From Paraglaciecola algarum (lineage in GTDB: Bacteria; Pseudomonadota; Gammaproteobacteria; Enterobacterales; Alteromonadaceae): 64,000 nt of DNA. Below, piece after piece: positions 29,710 through 38,806 of this stretch (the stretch's first letter is position 1; each line of letters opens with the position of its first letter). A program made the position numbers and the translations under genes. The stretch spans positions 1 to 64,000 of the forward strand of contig NZ_JAKGAS010000006.1 of assembly GCF_021532655.1 (NCBI RefSeq). Direction: 5' to 3'. The notes under the pieces were generated by a model. That model was not told the origin of the DNA and made no database searches. It worked only from the letters and a program-made list of their open reading frames with translations.

Positions 29710-30207
29710 ATGATCAAAATATTTTTTAAGTTAGCGGTAGTTGTGCTGCTAGTACCAGCATTTACTCACGCAACCGAGCATAATCATAAAAGTAATGCTG
29801 AAGTTAAACCAATCGAGTTATTAGTTTATAAAACTCCTACTTGTGGATGTTGTAAAAAATGGATATCTCATATTGAAGATGAAGGAATTATTGCGGACTC
29901 CAAAGATTTCCGAAACATCTCCAATATAAAAACTAAGTACGGTATCAAACCTAATTATCGCTCTTGTCATACAGCCGTTACAAGAAATGGCTTTGTGTTT
30001 GAAGGTCATGTACCTGCCAAATTCATAAAACAATTTTTATCTGAAAAACACGACAACGCCATTGGTTTGTCAGTTCCTGCGATGCCTATTGGCTCTCCGG
30101 GAATGGAAGTCGGTGAACGTTTTATGCCTTATAACGTGTTGGTTTTTTTTAAGGATGGAACTAGCAAAGTCTATGCAAAAGTGAATACCTATGAGGAGCA
30201 ATTCTAA
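29710..30207 (+). CDS. DUF411 (CopG-like) periplasmic copper protein
   Basis: A 165-residue DUF411 protein with a signal peptide (to about 22). The thioredoxin-like CxCC site is TPTCGCCKKW (about 45-54), with a second conserved Cys in YRSCHTA and the family ending SPGMEVG. CopG-type DUF411 proteins bind copper clusters in the periplasm and accompany Cus/Cop genes. Start at ATG 29710 has a GGGGG site; the stop overlaps the next ATG (TAATG). Confidence 0.87.
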   Translation: MIKIFFKLAVVVLLVPAFTHATEHNHKSNAEVKPIELLVYKTPTCGCCKKWISHIEDEGIIADSKDFRNISNIKTKYGIKPNYRSCHTAVTRNGFVFEGHVPAKFIKQFLSEKHDNAIGLSVPAMPIGSPGMEVGERFMPYNVLVFFKDGTSKVYAKVNTYEEQF

Positions 30208-31592
30208 TGAAATTAGGAATTCAAAACTTATCAAAGGTTACTGTTGGTTTAATGATTGGGTTTTCTGCATTTTACGCCCAAGCCGAAAAAGTTATTTCAC
30301 TTCAACAGGCTATAGAGTTAGCTCAACAAAATGATCCTTGGTTACACGGCAGCAGCTTGAAACAAAAGGCTGTAGAGAATATGAGTATAGCTTCCGGGAC
30401 ATTACCTGACCCTAAAATATCTGTTGGTATGATGAACTTGCCAACAGATACATGGAACTTCGATCAAGAAGGTATGACTCAATTTAAAGTTGGAGTGTCT
30501 CAAATGTTTCCTAGAGGAGATAGTTTGGCACTCAAACAACAACAGTTAAAAATAGAATCAACTCAATACCCATTGTTACGTGAAGACCGTAAAGCAAAAT
30601 TAAAAAGTGAAGTTTCCCAACTTTGGTTAGATGTATTTTTAGCGCAACAAACGATTAAGTTAATCGAAAACGATTGGGAGCTATTCGAGCAAATGGCGGA
30701 GGTTGCAAAAGCTAGTTATTCGAATGCGGTAGGAAAAACAAGGCAACAAGATGTCATTCGAGCACAGCTAGAAATCGTTCAATTAGAAGATAGATTGACA
30801 GTTCAAAAGCAAAAATTAGAAACGTCTATCGCTCGTCTAAACGAATGGCTTCATCTTTATAATGACAGTGATTTTGAAAAAGCGTTTGATTTTGATTCAC
30901 AGCCAATAGAGTTCAATGTCTCAGAAGGTCTACCTGCAATTCGATTGCAAAATCCTGCTGTTTTAACTGAGGTTCATTATTCGCGAAATGCTCTGGCATT
31001 AGCATTAGAAAACCATCCTGCCATTCGTGCAATTGATGTTAAGAAAAAAGTGTCTGAAAAAGCAATTACTATAGCCAAACAACAATATAAGCCCCAGTGG
31101 GGAGTTAACGCTAGCTATGCCTATCGTGATGATATGCCATCAGGAGATAGTCGATCGGACTTGTTTTCTGTTGGCGTGACATTTGATTTACCGTTATTCA
31201 CTGAAGATAGACAAGATAAACAAGTTGCTGCATCAATCGCTGAATCAGAAGCTATCAGAACAGAGAAATTGTTATTAATAAAACAAATGATTAGCGCAAT
31301 TGAAAAAGAGCTACGTCAGCTAAAAAGATTATCAGAAAGACAATCGATATATAAAGATCAATTGCTTAAACAAACCAACGAACAGGCTGAGTCTTCATTG
31401 ACTGCTTACACCAACGATGATGGCGATTTTTCTGAAGTGGTTCGAGCAAGAATAGCTGGGCTTAATGCCAGAATATCAGCCTTAAAAATAGATGTTGATG
31501 CATTAAAAACAGTCGCTCGTATCAATTATTTCTTCGCACAGTCAAATACCAAACCAGTACTTGCGCACACCAGTAAATTTGGAGAAAAGTAA
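30207..31592 (+). CDS. cusC: TolC-like outer-membrane channel (CusC-like)
   Basis: A 461-residue outer-membrane efflux protein with signal peptide to about residue 25 (FYAQAEK). MMNLPTDTWNFDQEGMTQFKVGVSQ and DLFSVGVTFDLPLF are the two strand regions, separated by long helical hairpins. It is coupled by one-base overlaps to the gene before and the adaptor after. Exit duct for Cu(I)/Ag(I). Confidence 0.86.
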   Translation: MKLGIQNLSKVTVGLMIGFSAFYAQAEKVISLQQAIELAQQNDPWLHGSSLKQKAVENMSIASGTLPDPKISVGMMNLPTDTWNFDQEGMTQFKVGVSQMFPRGDSLALKQQQLKIESTQYPLLREDRKAKLKSEVSQLWLDVFLAQQTIKLIENDWELFEQMAEVAKASYSNAVGKTRQQDVIRAQLEIVQLEDRLTVQKQKLETSIARLNEWLHLYNDSDFEKAFDFDSQPIEFNVSEGLPAIRLQNPAVLTEVHYSRNALALALENHPAIRAIDVKKKVSEKAITIAKQQYKPQWGVNASYAYRDDMPSGDSRSDLFSVGVTFDLPLFTEDRQDKQVAASIAESEAIRTEKLLLIKQMISAIEKELRQLKRLSERQSIYKDQLLKQTNEQAESSLTAYTNDDGDFSEVVRARIAGLNARISALKIDVDALKTVARINYFFAQSNTKPVLAHTSKFGEK

Positions 31593-33346
31593 TGTCATCT
31601 AATACGAAAATAATTATCGCAATCATCATAGGAGCTGCAATAGGTGCTGGGACCTTGAGTATATTCCAAAACTCGAACTATGATAGCTCGATCGCCAAAT
31701 CTGAAGAAAAGAAGGCGCTTTATTGGGTTGCCCCGATGGATTCTAACTACCGCCGGGACAAGCCCGGTAAGTCTCCTATGGGGATGGATTTAATTCCCGT
31801 ATATGAAGATGAATCATCAAGTGATGACTTCGGCCCCGGCGCAGTTAAAGTTTCTCCTCATGTCGTAAACAATCTTGGTGTTCGTACCGCACCTGTTGAA
31901 CTAAAAAATATGCATACTGAAATCTCTACGGTAGGTTATGTACAATATGACGAGGATAAGCTAATTCATATCCACCCACGTGTTGATGGCTGGATCGAAA
32001 AGCTTTATGTCAAGGCTACTGGTAACCCTGTAGAAAAAGGGCAGCCACTCTACACCTTATATTCTCCCCAGTTAGTTAATGCTCAAGAAGAATTGTTAAT
32101 TGCCTTAAAGCGCAATAACAGCTCTCTAGTTACGGCAGCTAAAGATCGTCTTAAAGCGCTGCAACTTTCAGCAGACTTTATTAAAGAATTAGAGCAAACA
32201 AGAAAAGTTCAGCAATCCATTACTTTTTATTCACCTCAAGCTGGTGTTGTGGATGGGTTAAAGATACGAGAAGGCTTTTATGTGAAGCCGGGAAATACGT
32301 TGCTTAGTATCGGCAAACTTGACCAAGTATGGGTAGAAGCTGAAGTGTTTGAACGAGATGCTGCGATGATCAAAGAAGGGTTGCCAGTATCAATGACTCT
32401 GGACTATCTGCCCGGTGAAGATTGGACTGGTGTTGTTGATTATGTTTACCCAACTTTAAACAACAAAACTCGCACCCTTAGAGTTCGGTTGAAATTTGAT
32501 AATCCTGATTTTCAATTAAAGCCCAATATGTTCGCACAAGTTTCGATTCATGCAAATCAAACCGACAGTACGATTATTGTCCCTAAAGAGGCCGTCATTC
32601 GCACAGGTAAGCAAGACCGAGTGGTACTTGCTTTAGGTGAAGGACAATTTAAGTCTATTGAAGTCACTATTGGTCGAGTCGATATCGATAGTATCGAGAT
32701 TTTGCATGGATTAACTGAAGAAGATGTGGTTGTTACGTCTGCTCAATTCTTAATTGATTCTGAATCAAGTAAATCATCCGACTTTAAACGTATGACCCAT
32801 GATGAGGTGCCGAACTCAATTTGGATGCAAGGTGAAGTCAATAGCGTCATGACAGGACATCGTATGGTCAATATTACACATGGCCCGGCTGAAGCTTGGG
32901 ATTGGCCTGAAATGACAATGGACTTTGATGTGGCTGAGAAAATCGATGTTGATTCTTTAAAGTCAGGTCAATCTTTACACTTCGAGGTGTCTAAAACCGA
33001 AGATAGTGGATATGAAGTAACTGGTATTCATATCATGAGTGAGCCAGAAGTATCCTCTGCAACAGTCTCAGGTTTAATTAATGAAATAACCTTAGGCAAT
33101 CGCACTTTCAATATTAGTCGAGGCCCTGTAGAGAAGTGGGATAGACCTGCTGCGACGAAGGATTTTGTCGTCGGGGAAAATATAGAAATCGCTGACTTTA
33201 GTGTTGGTGACAGCGTCATATTCACATTTGAAGAGAGAGGTGAATTGGTTATCACTGAAATGTCCCTTGAATCAAATGAACAAAACAGCAACGAGCATGA
33301 GACAAATCATGTACAGAAAGCTGTTGTCGATCATTCGAATCATTAA
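31592..33346 (+). CDS. cusB: CusB-like RND adaptor fused to two CusF-like domains
   Basis: A 584-residue adaptor. N-terminal membrane anchor (about 7-26), then a heavy-metal-binding domain (YWVAPMDSNYRRDKPGKSPMG), lipoyl/barrel core and membrane-proximal domain to about 395. Two extra C-terminal beta-barrels follow. The first (about 410-480) has an intact CusF copper motif, WDWPEMTMDF. The second (about 490-560) has WDRPAATKDF, with both copper-binding Met lost. CusF normally is a separate chaperone, so fusion brings copper delivery onto the adaptor. Ends with a small His-containing tail (VVDHSNH). Confidence 0.9.
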   Translation: MSSNTKIIIAIIIGAAIGAGTLSIFQNSNYDSSIAKSEEKKALYWVAPMDSNYRRDKPGKSPMGMDLIPVYEDESSSDDFGPGAVKVSPHVVNNLGVRTAPVELKNMHTEISTVGYVQYDEDKLIHIHPRVDGWIEKLYVKATGNPVEKGQPLYTLYSPQLVNAQEELLIALKRNNSSLVTAAKDRLKALQLSADFIKELEQTRKVQQSITFYSPQAGVVDGLKIREGFYVKPGNTLLSIGKLDQVWVEAEVFERDAAMIKEGLPVSMTLDYLPGEDWTGVVDYVYPTLNNKTRTLRVRLKFDNPDFQLKPNMFAQVSIHANQTDSTIIVPKEAVIRTGKQDRVVLALGEGQFKSIEVTIGRVDIDSIEILHGLTEEDVVVTSAQFLIDSESSKSSDFKRMTHDEVPNSIWMQGEVNSVMTGHRMVNITHGPAEAWDWPEMTMDFDVAEKIDVDSLKSGQSLHFEVSKTEDSGYEVTGIHIMSEPEVSSATVSGLINEITLGNRTFNISRGPVEKWDRPAATKDFVVGENIEIADFSVGDSVIFTFEERGELVITEMSLESNEQNSNEHETNHVQKAVVDHSNH

Positions 33347-33361
33347 ATAGGGAGATTAGTA

Positions 33362-36300
33362 ATGATTGAATCAATAATTAGATGGTCAGTGGGCAACCGT
33401 TTCTTTGTTTTATTAACCACGCTTATCCTCGCTTTTGGTGGTATGTTTGCGTTAAAAAATACACCAGTCGATGCGCTACCTGACTTGTCAGACGTACAAG
33501 TAATTATCAAAACCAGTTATCCGGGCCAAGCACCTCAGGTAGTACAAGATCAAGTTACTTTCCCTTTAACAACCGCAATGCTTTCAGTGCCGGGAGCACA
33601 AACGGTTCGAGGGTACTCTTTCTTCGGTGACTCTTACGTCTACATTATATTTGACGACGATACAGACCTTTATTGGGCAAGGAGTCGGGTGTTGGAGTAT
33701 TTGAGTCAAGTAGCTCCGAGTTTACCTGATTCGGCAAAACCACAGTTAGGGCCTGATGCAACAGGTGTGGGCTGGGTTTATATATATGCGCTTACGGACA
33801 CGTCAGGAAATCATGATCTTAGTCAGTTACGTAGTATTCAAGACTGGTTCCTCAAGTATGAACTCCAAACTGTGCCGGGAGTTTCTGAAGTAGCTGCAAT
33901 TGGTGGCATGGTTAAACAATATCAAGTGCAAGTTGACCCAGATAAGTTGCGAGCTTACGGCATACCATTGACTCACGTTCAAATGGCGCTGAAAAGAGGT
34001 AACCAAGAGACAGGTGCATCTGTAGTTGAAATGGCCGAAGCTGAGTATATGGTAACGGCGACTGGTTATATTCAATCTGTCGGTGACATTGAAGAAATTC
34101 CGTTAGGCGTTAATGAGCAGGGCACGCCATTGCGTATTGGCGATATTGCTGATGTTGGACTGGGTCCACAGATGCGTCGTGGGATAGCTGAATTAAATGG
34201 TGAAGGAGAAGTTGTAGGCGGCGTTATAGTCATGCGCTTTGGAGAGAATGCACAACAAACAATCATTGGTGTTAAAGACAAACTTGATTCATTGAAGTCT
34301 TCTTTACCTGAGGGAGTTGAAGTTGTGCCTGTTTATGACAGATCTAAGTTAATTGATCGAGCAGTTAGTTACCTATCAGATAAATTGGTTGAAGAATTAA
34401 TAGTGGTAGCACTTATTTGTGCAGCATTTTTGTTTCACTTGCGATCTTCTTTTGTGGCAGTTATTACGTTGCCGTTAGGTATTTTGGTGTCTTTTATCAT
34501 CATGTATATGCAAGGTATCAATGCCAACATTATGTCATTAGGCGGAATTGCAATAGCGATTGGAGCTATGACGGACGGCGCAATTGTCATGATTGAAAAT
34601 ATGCATAAGCATATGGAAAAGACACCTTTAACGGATGAAAATCGCTGGCAAATCGTTGCTAAAGCAGCAAGTGAAGTTGGACCTGCGTTGTTTTTCAGTT
34701 TGTTAATTATCACAGTATCATTTTTACCCGTCTTTATTTTAGAAGCGCAGGAAGGAAGAATGTTTGCCCCTCTTGCCTATACAAAAACCTACGCAATGGC
34801 AGCTTCTGCTGGATTAGCAATCACGCTAGTTCCCGTTCTTATGGGCTATTTTATTCGTGGCAAGGTTATATCTGAAAAGAAAAATCCATTGAACCGCGTG
34901 CTAACGGCGCTATATATGCCTGTCTTAAGGCAAGTGATGAAATTCCCTAAATCGACAATTGTAATAGCAATATTGATTACGGTAGTTGGTTTTTGGCCTG
35001 TTAATAAGATTGGTAGTGAATTCATCCCGCCACTAGATGAAGGTGACCTGATGTATATGCCAACCACTTATCCGGGCATTTCTATTGGTAAAGCTCGTGA
35101 GTTATTGCAACAAACGGACAAGTTACTTCGCACAGTACCTGAGGTTGAAACCGTTTTTGGTAAAGTTGGTCGTGCTGAAACCGCCACTGACCCAGCCCCT
35201 TTAACTATGATTGAAACTTTCATTCAGTTGAAACCACAAGAGCAGTGGCGAGAAGGTGTAACCACTGAAAGTTTAAAAGCTGAATTTGATAAGTTGGTTA
35301 AATTCCCCGGCTTAACAAATGCTTGGGTAATGCCAATAAAAACCCGAATAGATATGCTAGCGACAGGCATCAAAACGCCTGTTGGAATAAAGGTAGCTGG
35401 ACCTGATCTTGATACGATTCAAGAAATTGGTCAACAGATAGAACAATTGTTGCCAAAGGTAGAAGGAACAGCGTCTGTTTATTCTGAGCGTGTTGCAGGA
35501 GGCCGTTATATCAAGGTCGATATCTCTCGTGAAAAGGCGAGTCGATTCGGGCTAAATATTGCTGACGTCCAGCAGGTGGTATCGACGGCTATTGGAGGCA
35601 TGAACGTCACTCAAACAGTTGAGGGACAAGAGCGCTACCCCGTCAATTTAAGATACCCACAAGACTATCGAGATTCGCCAGAGCAACTCGCAAGATTACC
35701 TGTTATTACACCGAATGGTCAGCGCATCGCACTAGGTGATGTTGCAGATATCCGTGTTGAAAATGGCGCACCGGGAATAAAAAGTGAAAACGCTCGCATT
35801 AATGGCTGGGCATTTATTGATATTGAAGGCGTTGATGTCGGCACATATGTAGAAAATGCCAAAGAGTATCTTGATAAAAATTTAGACATACCAGCAGGCT
35901 ACTCAATTTCTTGGGCTGGACAGTATGAATATATGGAAAGAGCAAAAGAAAAATTAACTTATGTATTGCCTTTAACGCTAGCGATAATCTTGATCTTGCT
36001 TTATTTGAATTTCCGCTCATTTAGCGAAGTGGCCATTATTGTTGTGACATTGCCAATGGCGATGATTGGCGGTCTATGGTTGATGTATTTAGAAGGGTTT
36101 AACTTCTCTGTTGCAGTAGGCGTAGGCTTTATTGCGCTAGCAGGTGTTGCCGTTGAGATTGGGGTGATCATGCTGGTTTACTTGAATCAAGCTCTTACCG
36201 AGCTTAAGGAAAAAGCCAAGGAGCAAGTAAAACCTATATCAGATGGTGAGTACCGCGAAGCTTTACTGCATGGAGCTGGTTTGCGTGTGCGCCCTGTCAT

Positions 36301-36508
36301 GATGACGGTAGCTACAATCATCATTGGTCTTTTCCCTATTTTATATGGAACAGGAACAGGTTCGGAGGTAATGAGTCGCATAGCTGCGCCAATGGTAGGT
36401 GGTATGACGAGCGCAGTATTACTAACACTCATTGTACTGCCAGCAATTTATTCAATTGTTAAGAAGCGAGACATAAATATCTTCAACCAAGCGTTATCCA
36501 AAAAATAA
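33362..36508 (+). CDS. cusA: CusA-like Cu(I)/Ag(I) RND efflux pump
   Basis: A 1,048-residue RND pump. The TM4 motif SLGGIAIAIGAMTDGAIVMIEN is of CusA type. The three methionines that bind Cu(I) in E. coli CusA have counterparts in LMYMPTTYPGIS, APLTMIETFIQLKPQEQW and TRIDMLATGIK, so specificity for monovalent copper/silver is well supported. Fifteen bases after the CusB gene. C-terminal LRVRPVMMTVATIIIGLFPIL is family-typical. Confidence 0.95.
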   Translation: MIESIIRWSVGNRFFVLLTTLILAFGGMFALKNTPVDALPDLSDVQVIIKTSYPGQAPQVVQDQVTFPLTTAMLSVPGAQTVRGYSFFGDSYVYIIFDDDTDLYWARSRVLEYLSQVAPSLPDSAKPQLGPDATGVGWVYIYALTDTSGNHDLSQLRSIQDWFLKYELQTVPGVSEVAAIGGMVKQYQVQVDPDKLRAYGIPLTHVQMALKRGNQETGASVVEMAEAEYMVTATGYIQSVGDIEEIPLGVNEQGTPLRIGDIADVGLGPQMRRGIAELNGEGEVVGGVIVMRFGENAQQTIIGVKDKLDSLKSSLPEGVEVVPVYDRSKLIDRAVSYLSDKLVEELIVVALICAAFLFHLRSSFVAVITLPLGILVSFIIMYMQGINANIMSLGGIAIAIGAMTDGAIVMIENMHKHMEKTPLTDENRWQIVAKAASEVGPALFFSLLIITVSFLPVFILEAQEGRMFAPLAYTKTYAMAASAGLAITLVPVLMGYFIRGKVISEKKNPLNRVLTALYMPVLRQVMKFPKSTIVIAILITVVGFWPVNKIGSEFIPPLDEGDLMYMPTTYPGISIGKARELLQQTDKLLRTVPEVETVFGKVGRAETATDPAPLTMIETFIQLKPQEQWREGVTTESLKAEFDKLVKFPGLTNAWVMPIKTRIDMLATGIKTPVGIKVAGPDLDTIQEIGQQIEQLLPKVEGTASVYSERVAGGRYIKVDISREKASRFGLNIADVQQVVSTAIGGMNVTQTVEGQERYPVNLRYPQDYRDSPEQLARLPVITPNGQRIALGDVADIRVENGAPGIKSENARINGWAFIDIEGVDVGTYVENAKEYLDKNLDIPAGYSISWAGQYEYMERAKEKLTYVLPLTLAIILILLYLNFRSFSEVAIIVVTLPMAMIGGLWLMYLEGFNFSVAVGVGFIALAGVAVEIGVIMLVYLNQALTELKEKAKEQVKPISDGEYREALLHGAGLRVRPVMMTVATIIIGLFPILYGTGTGSEVMSRIAAPMVGGMTSAVLLTLIVLPAIYSIVKKRDINIFNQALSKK

Positions 36509-36547
36509 ATTTCGTCGTTAAATTATAAACTTAAAAAAGAGGTAAAT

Positions 36548-36895
36548 ATGAAAACATTAATTAAATTTTTAACCGTAATCAGTGTCGTTTTTAGTAGTGC
36601 GGTATTTGCGCATGTGCATCTTGAAAAAACCGTGCCTGCTGATAATGCAATGTTAATGAAAACACCGGAAGAACTTAAACTTAAGTTCAGTAAAGAAGTG
36701 CGTTTAGTCAAAGTATCGTTAAAAAATAAGCAAGGGGAAAAAGTAAAATTTGGTTTTATACCTTCAAAAGAAGCAAACGGCACATTTTCGTGGAAATTAC
36801 CTAAATTGTCTCCCGCCAATTATATCGTGGACGTGACTTTCTTAGGTAATGACGGTCATAAAATGAAGAATAGCTTTGGATTCATGGTTCATTAA
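36548..36895 (+). CDS. copC: CopC-domain periplasmic copper-binding protein
   Basis: A 115-residue protein. The signal peptide is cut before HVHLEKTVPADNA, giving the N-terminal His ligand of CopC. The other ligands fit NDGHKMKNSF near the C-terminus. It binds Cu(II) in the periplasm and works with CopD, whose gene follows after 14 bp. AGAGG ribosome site. Confidence 0.9.
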   Translation: MKTLIKFLTVISVVFSSAVFAHVHLEKTVPADNAMLMKTPEELKLKFSKEVRLVKVSLKNKQGEKVKFGFIPSKEANGTFSWKLPKLSPANYIVDVTFLGNDGHKMKNSFGFMVH

Positions 36896-36909
36896 TTAGA
36901 GTAATCATT

Positions 36910-37806
36910 ATGGAAATGTATATCTGGAATGCAATCATAGTTTTGTCAAAAATTTTGTTTTACGTGGGCTTTGCTTGCATAGCTGGATATACATTTTGGG
37001 GAGGATCGTATAGCGGCAATACGATGAAAACTGAAGATAAAAGGTCGTTTAGTCAAATTACCTTTATGACCGCCTTAATCGCTTTTATAGCAAATACTGT
37101 CTGGTTTTTTGCTAATACGGGTGCAATAGCTGAAGAAGGAATTGGTGGGGTTTTAGACCTTGATATGATTATTATCATGTGGGATTCATCCATAGGCGAT
37201 ACTGCAATTTGGCGCTCAATTGGTTTGATTGGGGCAATAATGTTAGTAGTTTTTTCTTCTCCAATGACAGTAAGAAATCGAAGTTTAAATGTCCTACAAC
37301 TCTTGCTAGTCATATGTCTACTTGTTTTTTCTTACTCTTATACGTTGGTTGGGCATGTTTCCGAAATGGGAGTATTTGAAAAAGGGCTATTAATGGTACA
37401 TGTCATAGTTATGGCATGGTGGTTTGGTGCCCTTTATCCTCTTAAAAAAGCCTGCGATATGTTGGAACTTGAAAAGCTCTATCAAATAATGGAAAGGTTT
37501 GGAAAACAAGCTAGCGTCATGGTGAGCTTACTTTTAATCGCAGGCTTATTATTGGTAATTCAGTTGGTTGGCGGAATAGAGGCTCTTCTTACTAGTAATT
37601 ATGGACAAACCATATTAGTTAAATTGTTACTAGTGACTAGCATATTGACGATAGCCGCTACACACAAATTGAAATTAGTTCCGCAACTCAAAAGCAACGA
37701 TGGCAGAAAAGCATTATCCAAATCAATCTCAATTGAAATGTTTGTAGCTATTGCCATTTTATCTGTAACAGCAGTGCTTACTAGTATTGTCGGCCCTGTA
37801 AATTAA
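36910..37806 (+). CDS. copD: CopD-like copper-transport membrane protein
   Basis: A 298-residue protein with about eight membrane helices and the CopD-family features HVSEMGVFEKGLLMVHVIVMAWWFGALYPL (His/Met residues in mid-membrane). It is thought to move copper across the inner membrane with CopC. Directly downstream of copC and ahead of a decayed gene. Confidence 0.87.
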   Translation: MEMYIWNAIIVLSKILFYVGFACIAGYTFWGGSYSGNTMKTEDKRSFSQITFMTALIAFIANTVWFFANTGAIAEEGIGGVLDLDMIIIMWDSSIGDTAIWRSIGLIGAIMLVVFSSPMTVRNRSLNVLQLLLVICLLVFSYSYTLVGHVSEMGVFEKGLLMVHVIVMAWWFGALYPLKKACDMLELEKLYQIMERFGKQASVMVSLLLIAGLLLVIQLVGGIEALLTSNYGQTILVKLLLVTSILTIAATHKLKLVPQLKSNDGRKALSKSISIEMFVAIAILSVTAVLTSIVGPVN

Positions 37807-37819
37807 ACCTAAAAAGAGA

Positions 37820-38287
37820 ATGAAAATAAAAAATAAATATACTACTCGTTCTATTAATGACGTTTAACTTTGGAGTTCAGGCTCATGGTGACAAACAAAA
37901 AGATAAAAGAATATTCAAAGGACTAGATACCCCTGCCGCAATGGTTGTATTAGCTTTTAATGAAGCGTTAAAACCAAGTAACAAAGAGCTTGCGCGTGCT
38001 CAATTAGCTGATGATGTCACCATTTATGAGGGGCATGTCGAAACAAAGAAGTGCAGACGGATACGCTCATCATTATATGTTGTCTGATATGAGTGCTTTG
38101 CGGCTATGAAGAGCGAATCACTAGAGCACCAAGTGATGGTATTTGGTAATACCCAATATCAGCCTCGCGTAGACACTCCATAGGTATTCACAAGCGTAAA
38201 TAGCGCGATTACCAAGGTATGAAAACAATGGTGCTAGAAAAACAAAACGGTGAATGTAAAATCAAACACATCCACTGGTCACATTAA
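37820..38287 (+). pseudogene. Decayed NTF2/SnoaL-like secreted protein gene
   Basis: Pieces of one protein lie in different frames: a signal peptide (ILLVLLMTFNFGVQAHGD, out of frame with the ATG at 37820), DTPAAMVVLAFNEALKPSNKELARAQLADDVTIYEG, then YAHHYMLSDMSA, SLEHQVMVFGN and last KTMVLEKQNGECKIKHIHWSH. At least three frameshifts or stops break it. Intact relatives are about 150 residues and common in copper operons. The open piece 37857-38087 is not a functional gene. Confidence 0.82.
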
Positions 38288-38309
38288 ATTAGAAATTATT
38301 ATATTAGGC

Positions 38310-38340
38310 TTGACCTGTGTCTTACACACAGGTTTAAACT
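38310..38340 (+). promoter_or_regulatory. CueR-type promoter of the merR-copA unit
   Basis: TTGACC (38310-38315) and TAAACT (38335-38340) with a 19-bp spacer. The dyad ACCTGTGT-N5-ACACAGGT (38313-38333) is perfect. It would be bound by the MerR-family protein encoded next, giving autoregulated, metal-induced expression of the regulator, the ATPase and the cupredoxin. Confidence 0.83.
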
Positions 38341-38377
38341 GAGCTTAGTTAATCAATTTATTGAGTTAGGATTGTTT

Positions 38378-38806
38378 ATGAAAGTTACCGAATTAGCCAA
38401 AGAGTTTGGAACAACACCCGATACTGTCAGGTACTATACTCGCTTAAAGTTACTTAACCCAGCTAAGTCAGAAAACGGATATAAGTATTACCCTTTAACA
38501 GAAATCTCTCGACTGAAGTTTATTTTAAGTGCAAGACATCTCGGATTTTCAGTGTCGGATATACGACATATTATTGATGAGGCAAGTCTCGGAAAATCAG
38601 CATGCCCTTTAGTTAGATCTCTTATTAAAGAAAGGTTAGCTGACACCGAAAAACAATTTCAGGCAATGTTAGCGTTGCGTAAAAATATGAACGATGCGCT
38701 AGCACAATGGGATGTCAAGGAAGATAAAACTCCAACGTCAACTATGGTATGTCACCTCATAGATAGTTTTGAACCTACAAAGGAATATGGTGGTTCCCAT
38801 GACTAA
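38378..38806 (+). CDS. MerR-family regulator of copper genes
   Basis: A 142-residue MerR protein: [26 protein letters not shown] is the HTH, with metal-site candidates in SACPLVRS (about 78) and TMVCHLID (about 126). The spacing is longer than the CxxxxxxxC of CueR, so it is a CueR relative rather than a clear CueR. ATG 38378 chosen over TTG 38372. It overlaps the ATPase gene by 8 bp. Confidence 0.82.
   Translation: MKVTELAKEFGTTPDTVRYYTRLKLLNPAKSENGYKYYPLTEISRLKFILSARHLGFSVSDIRHIIDEASLGKSACPLVRSLIKERLADTEKQFQAMLALRKNMNDALAQWDVKEDKTPTSTMVCHLIDSFEPTKEYGGSHD

Noticed and set aside
37857..38087. 76-residue ORF as an intact gene
   Set aside because: Its homology continues in other frames downstream and the signal peptide is cut, so it is a piece of a pseudogene.
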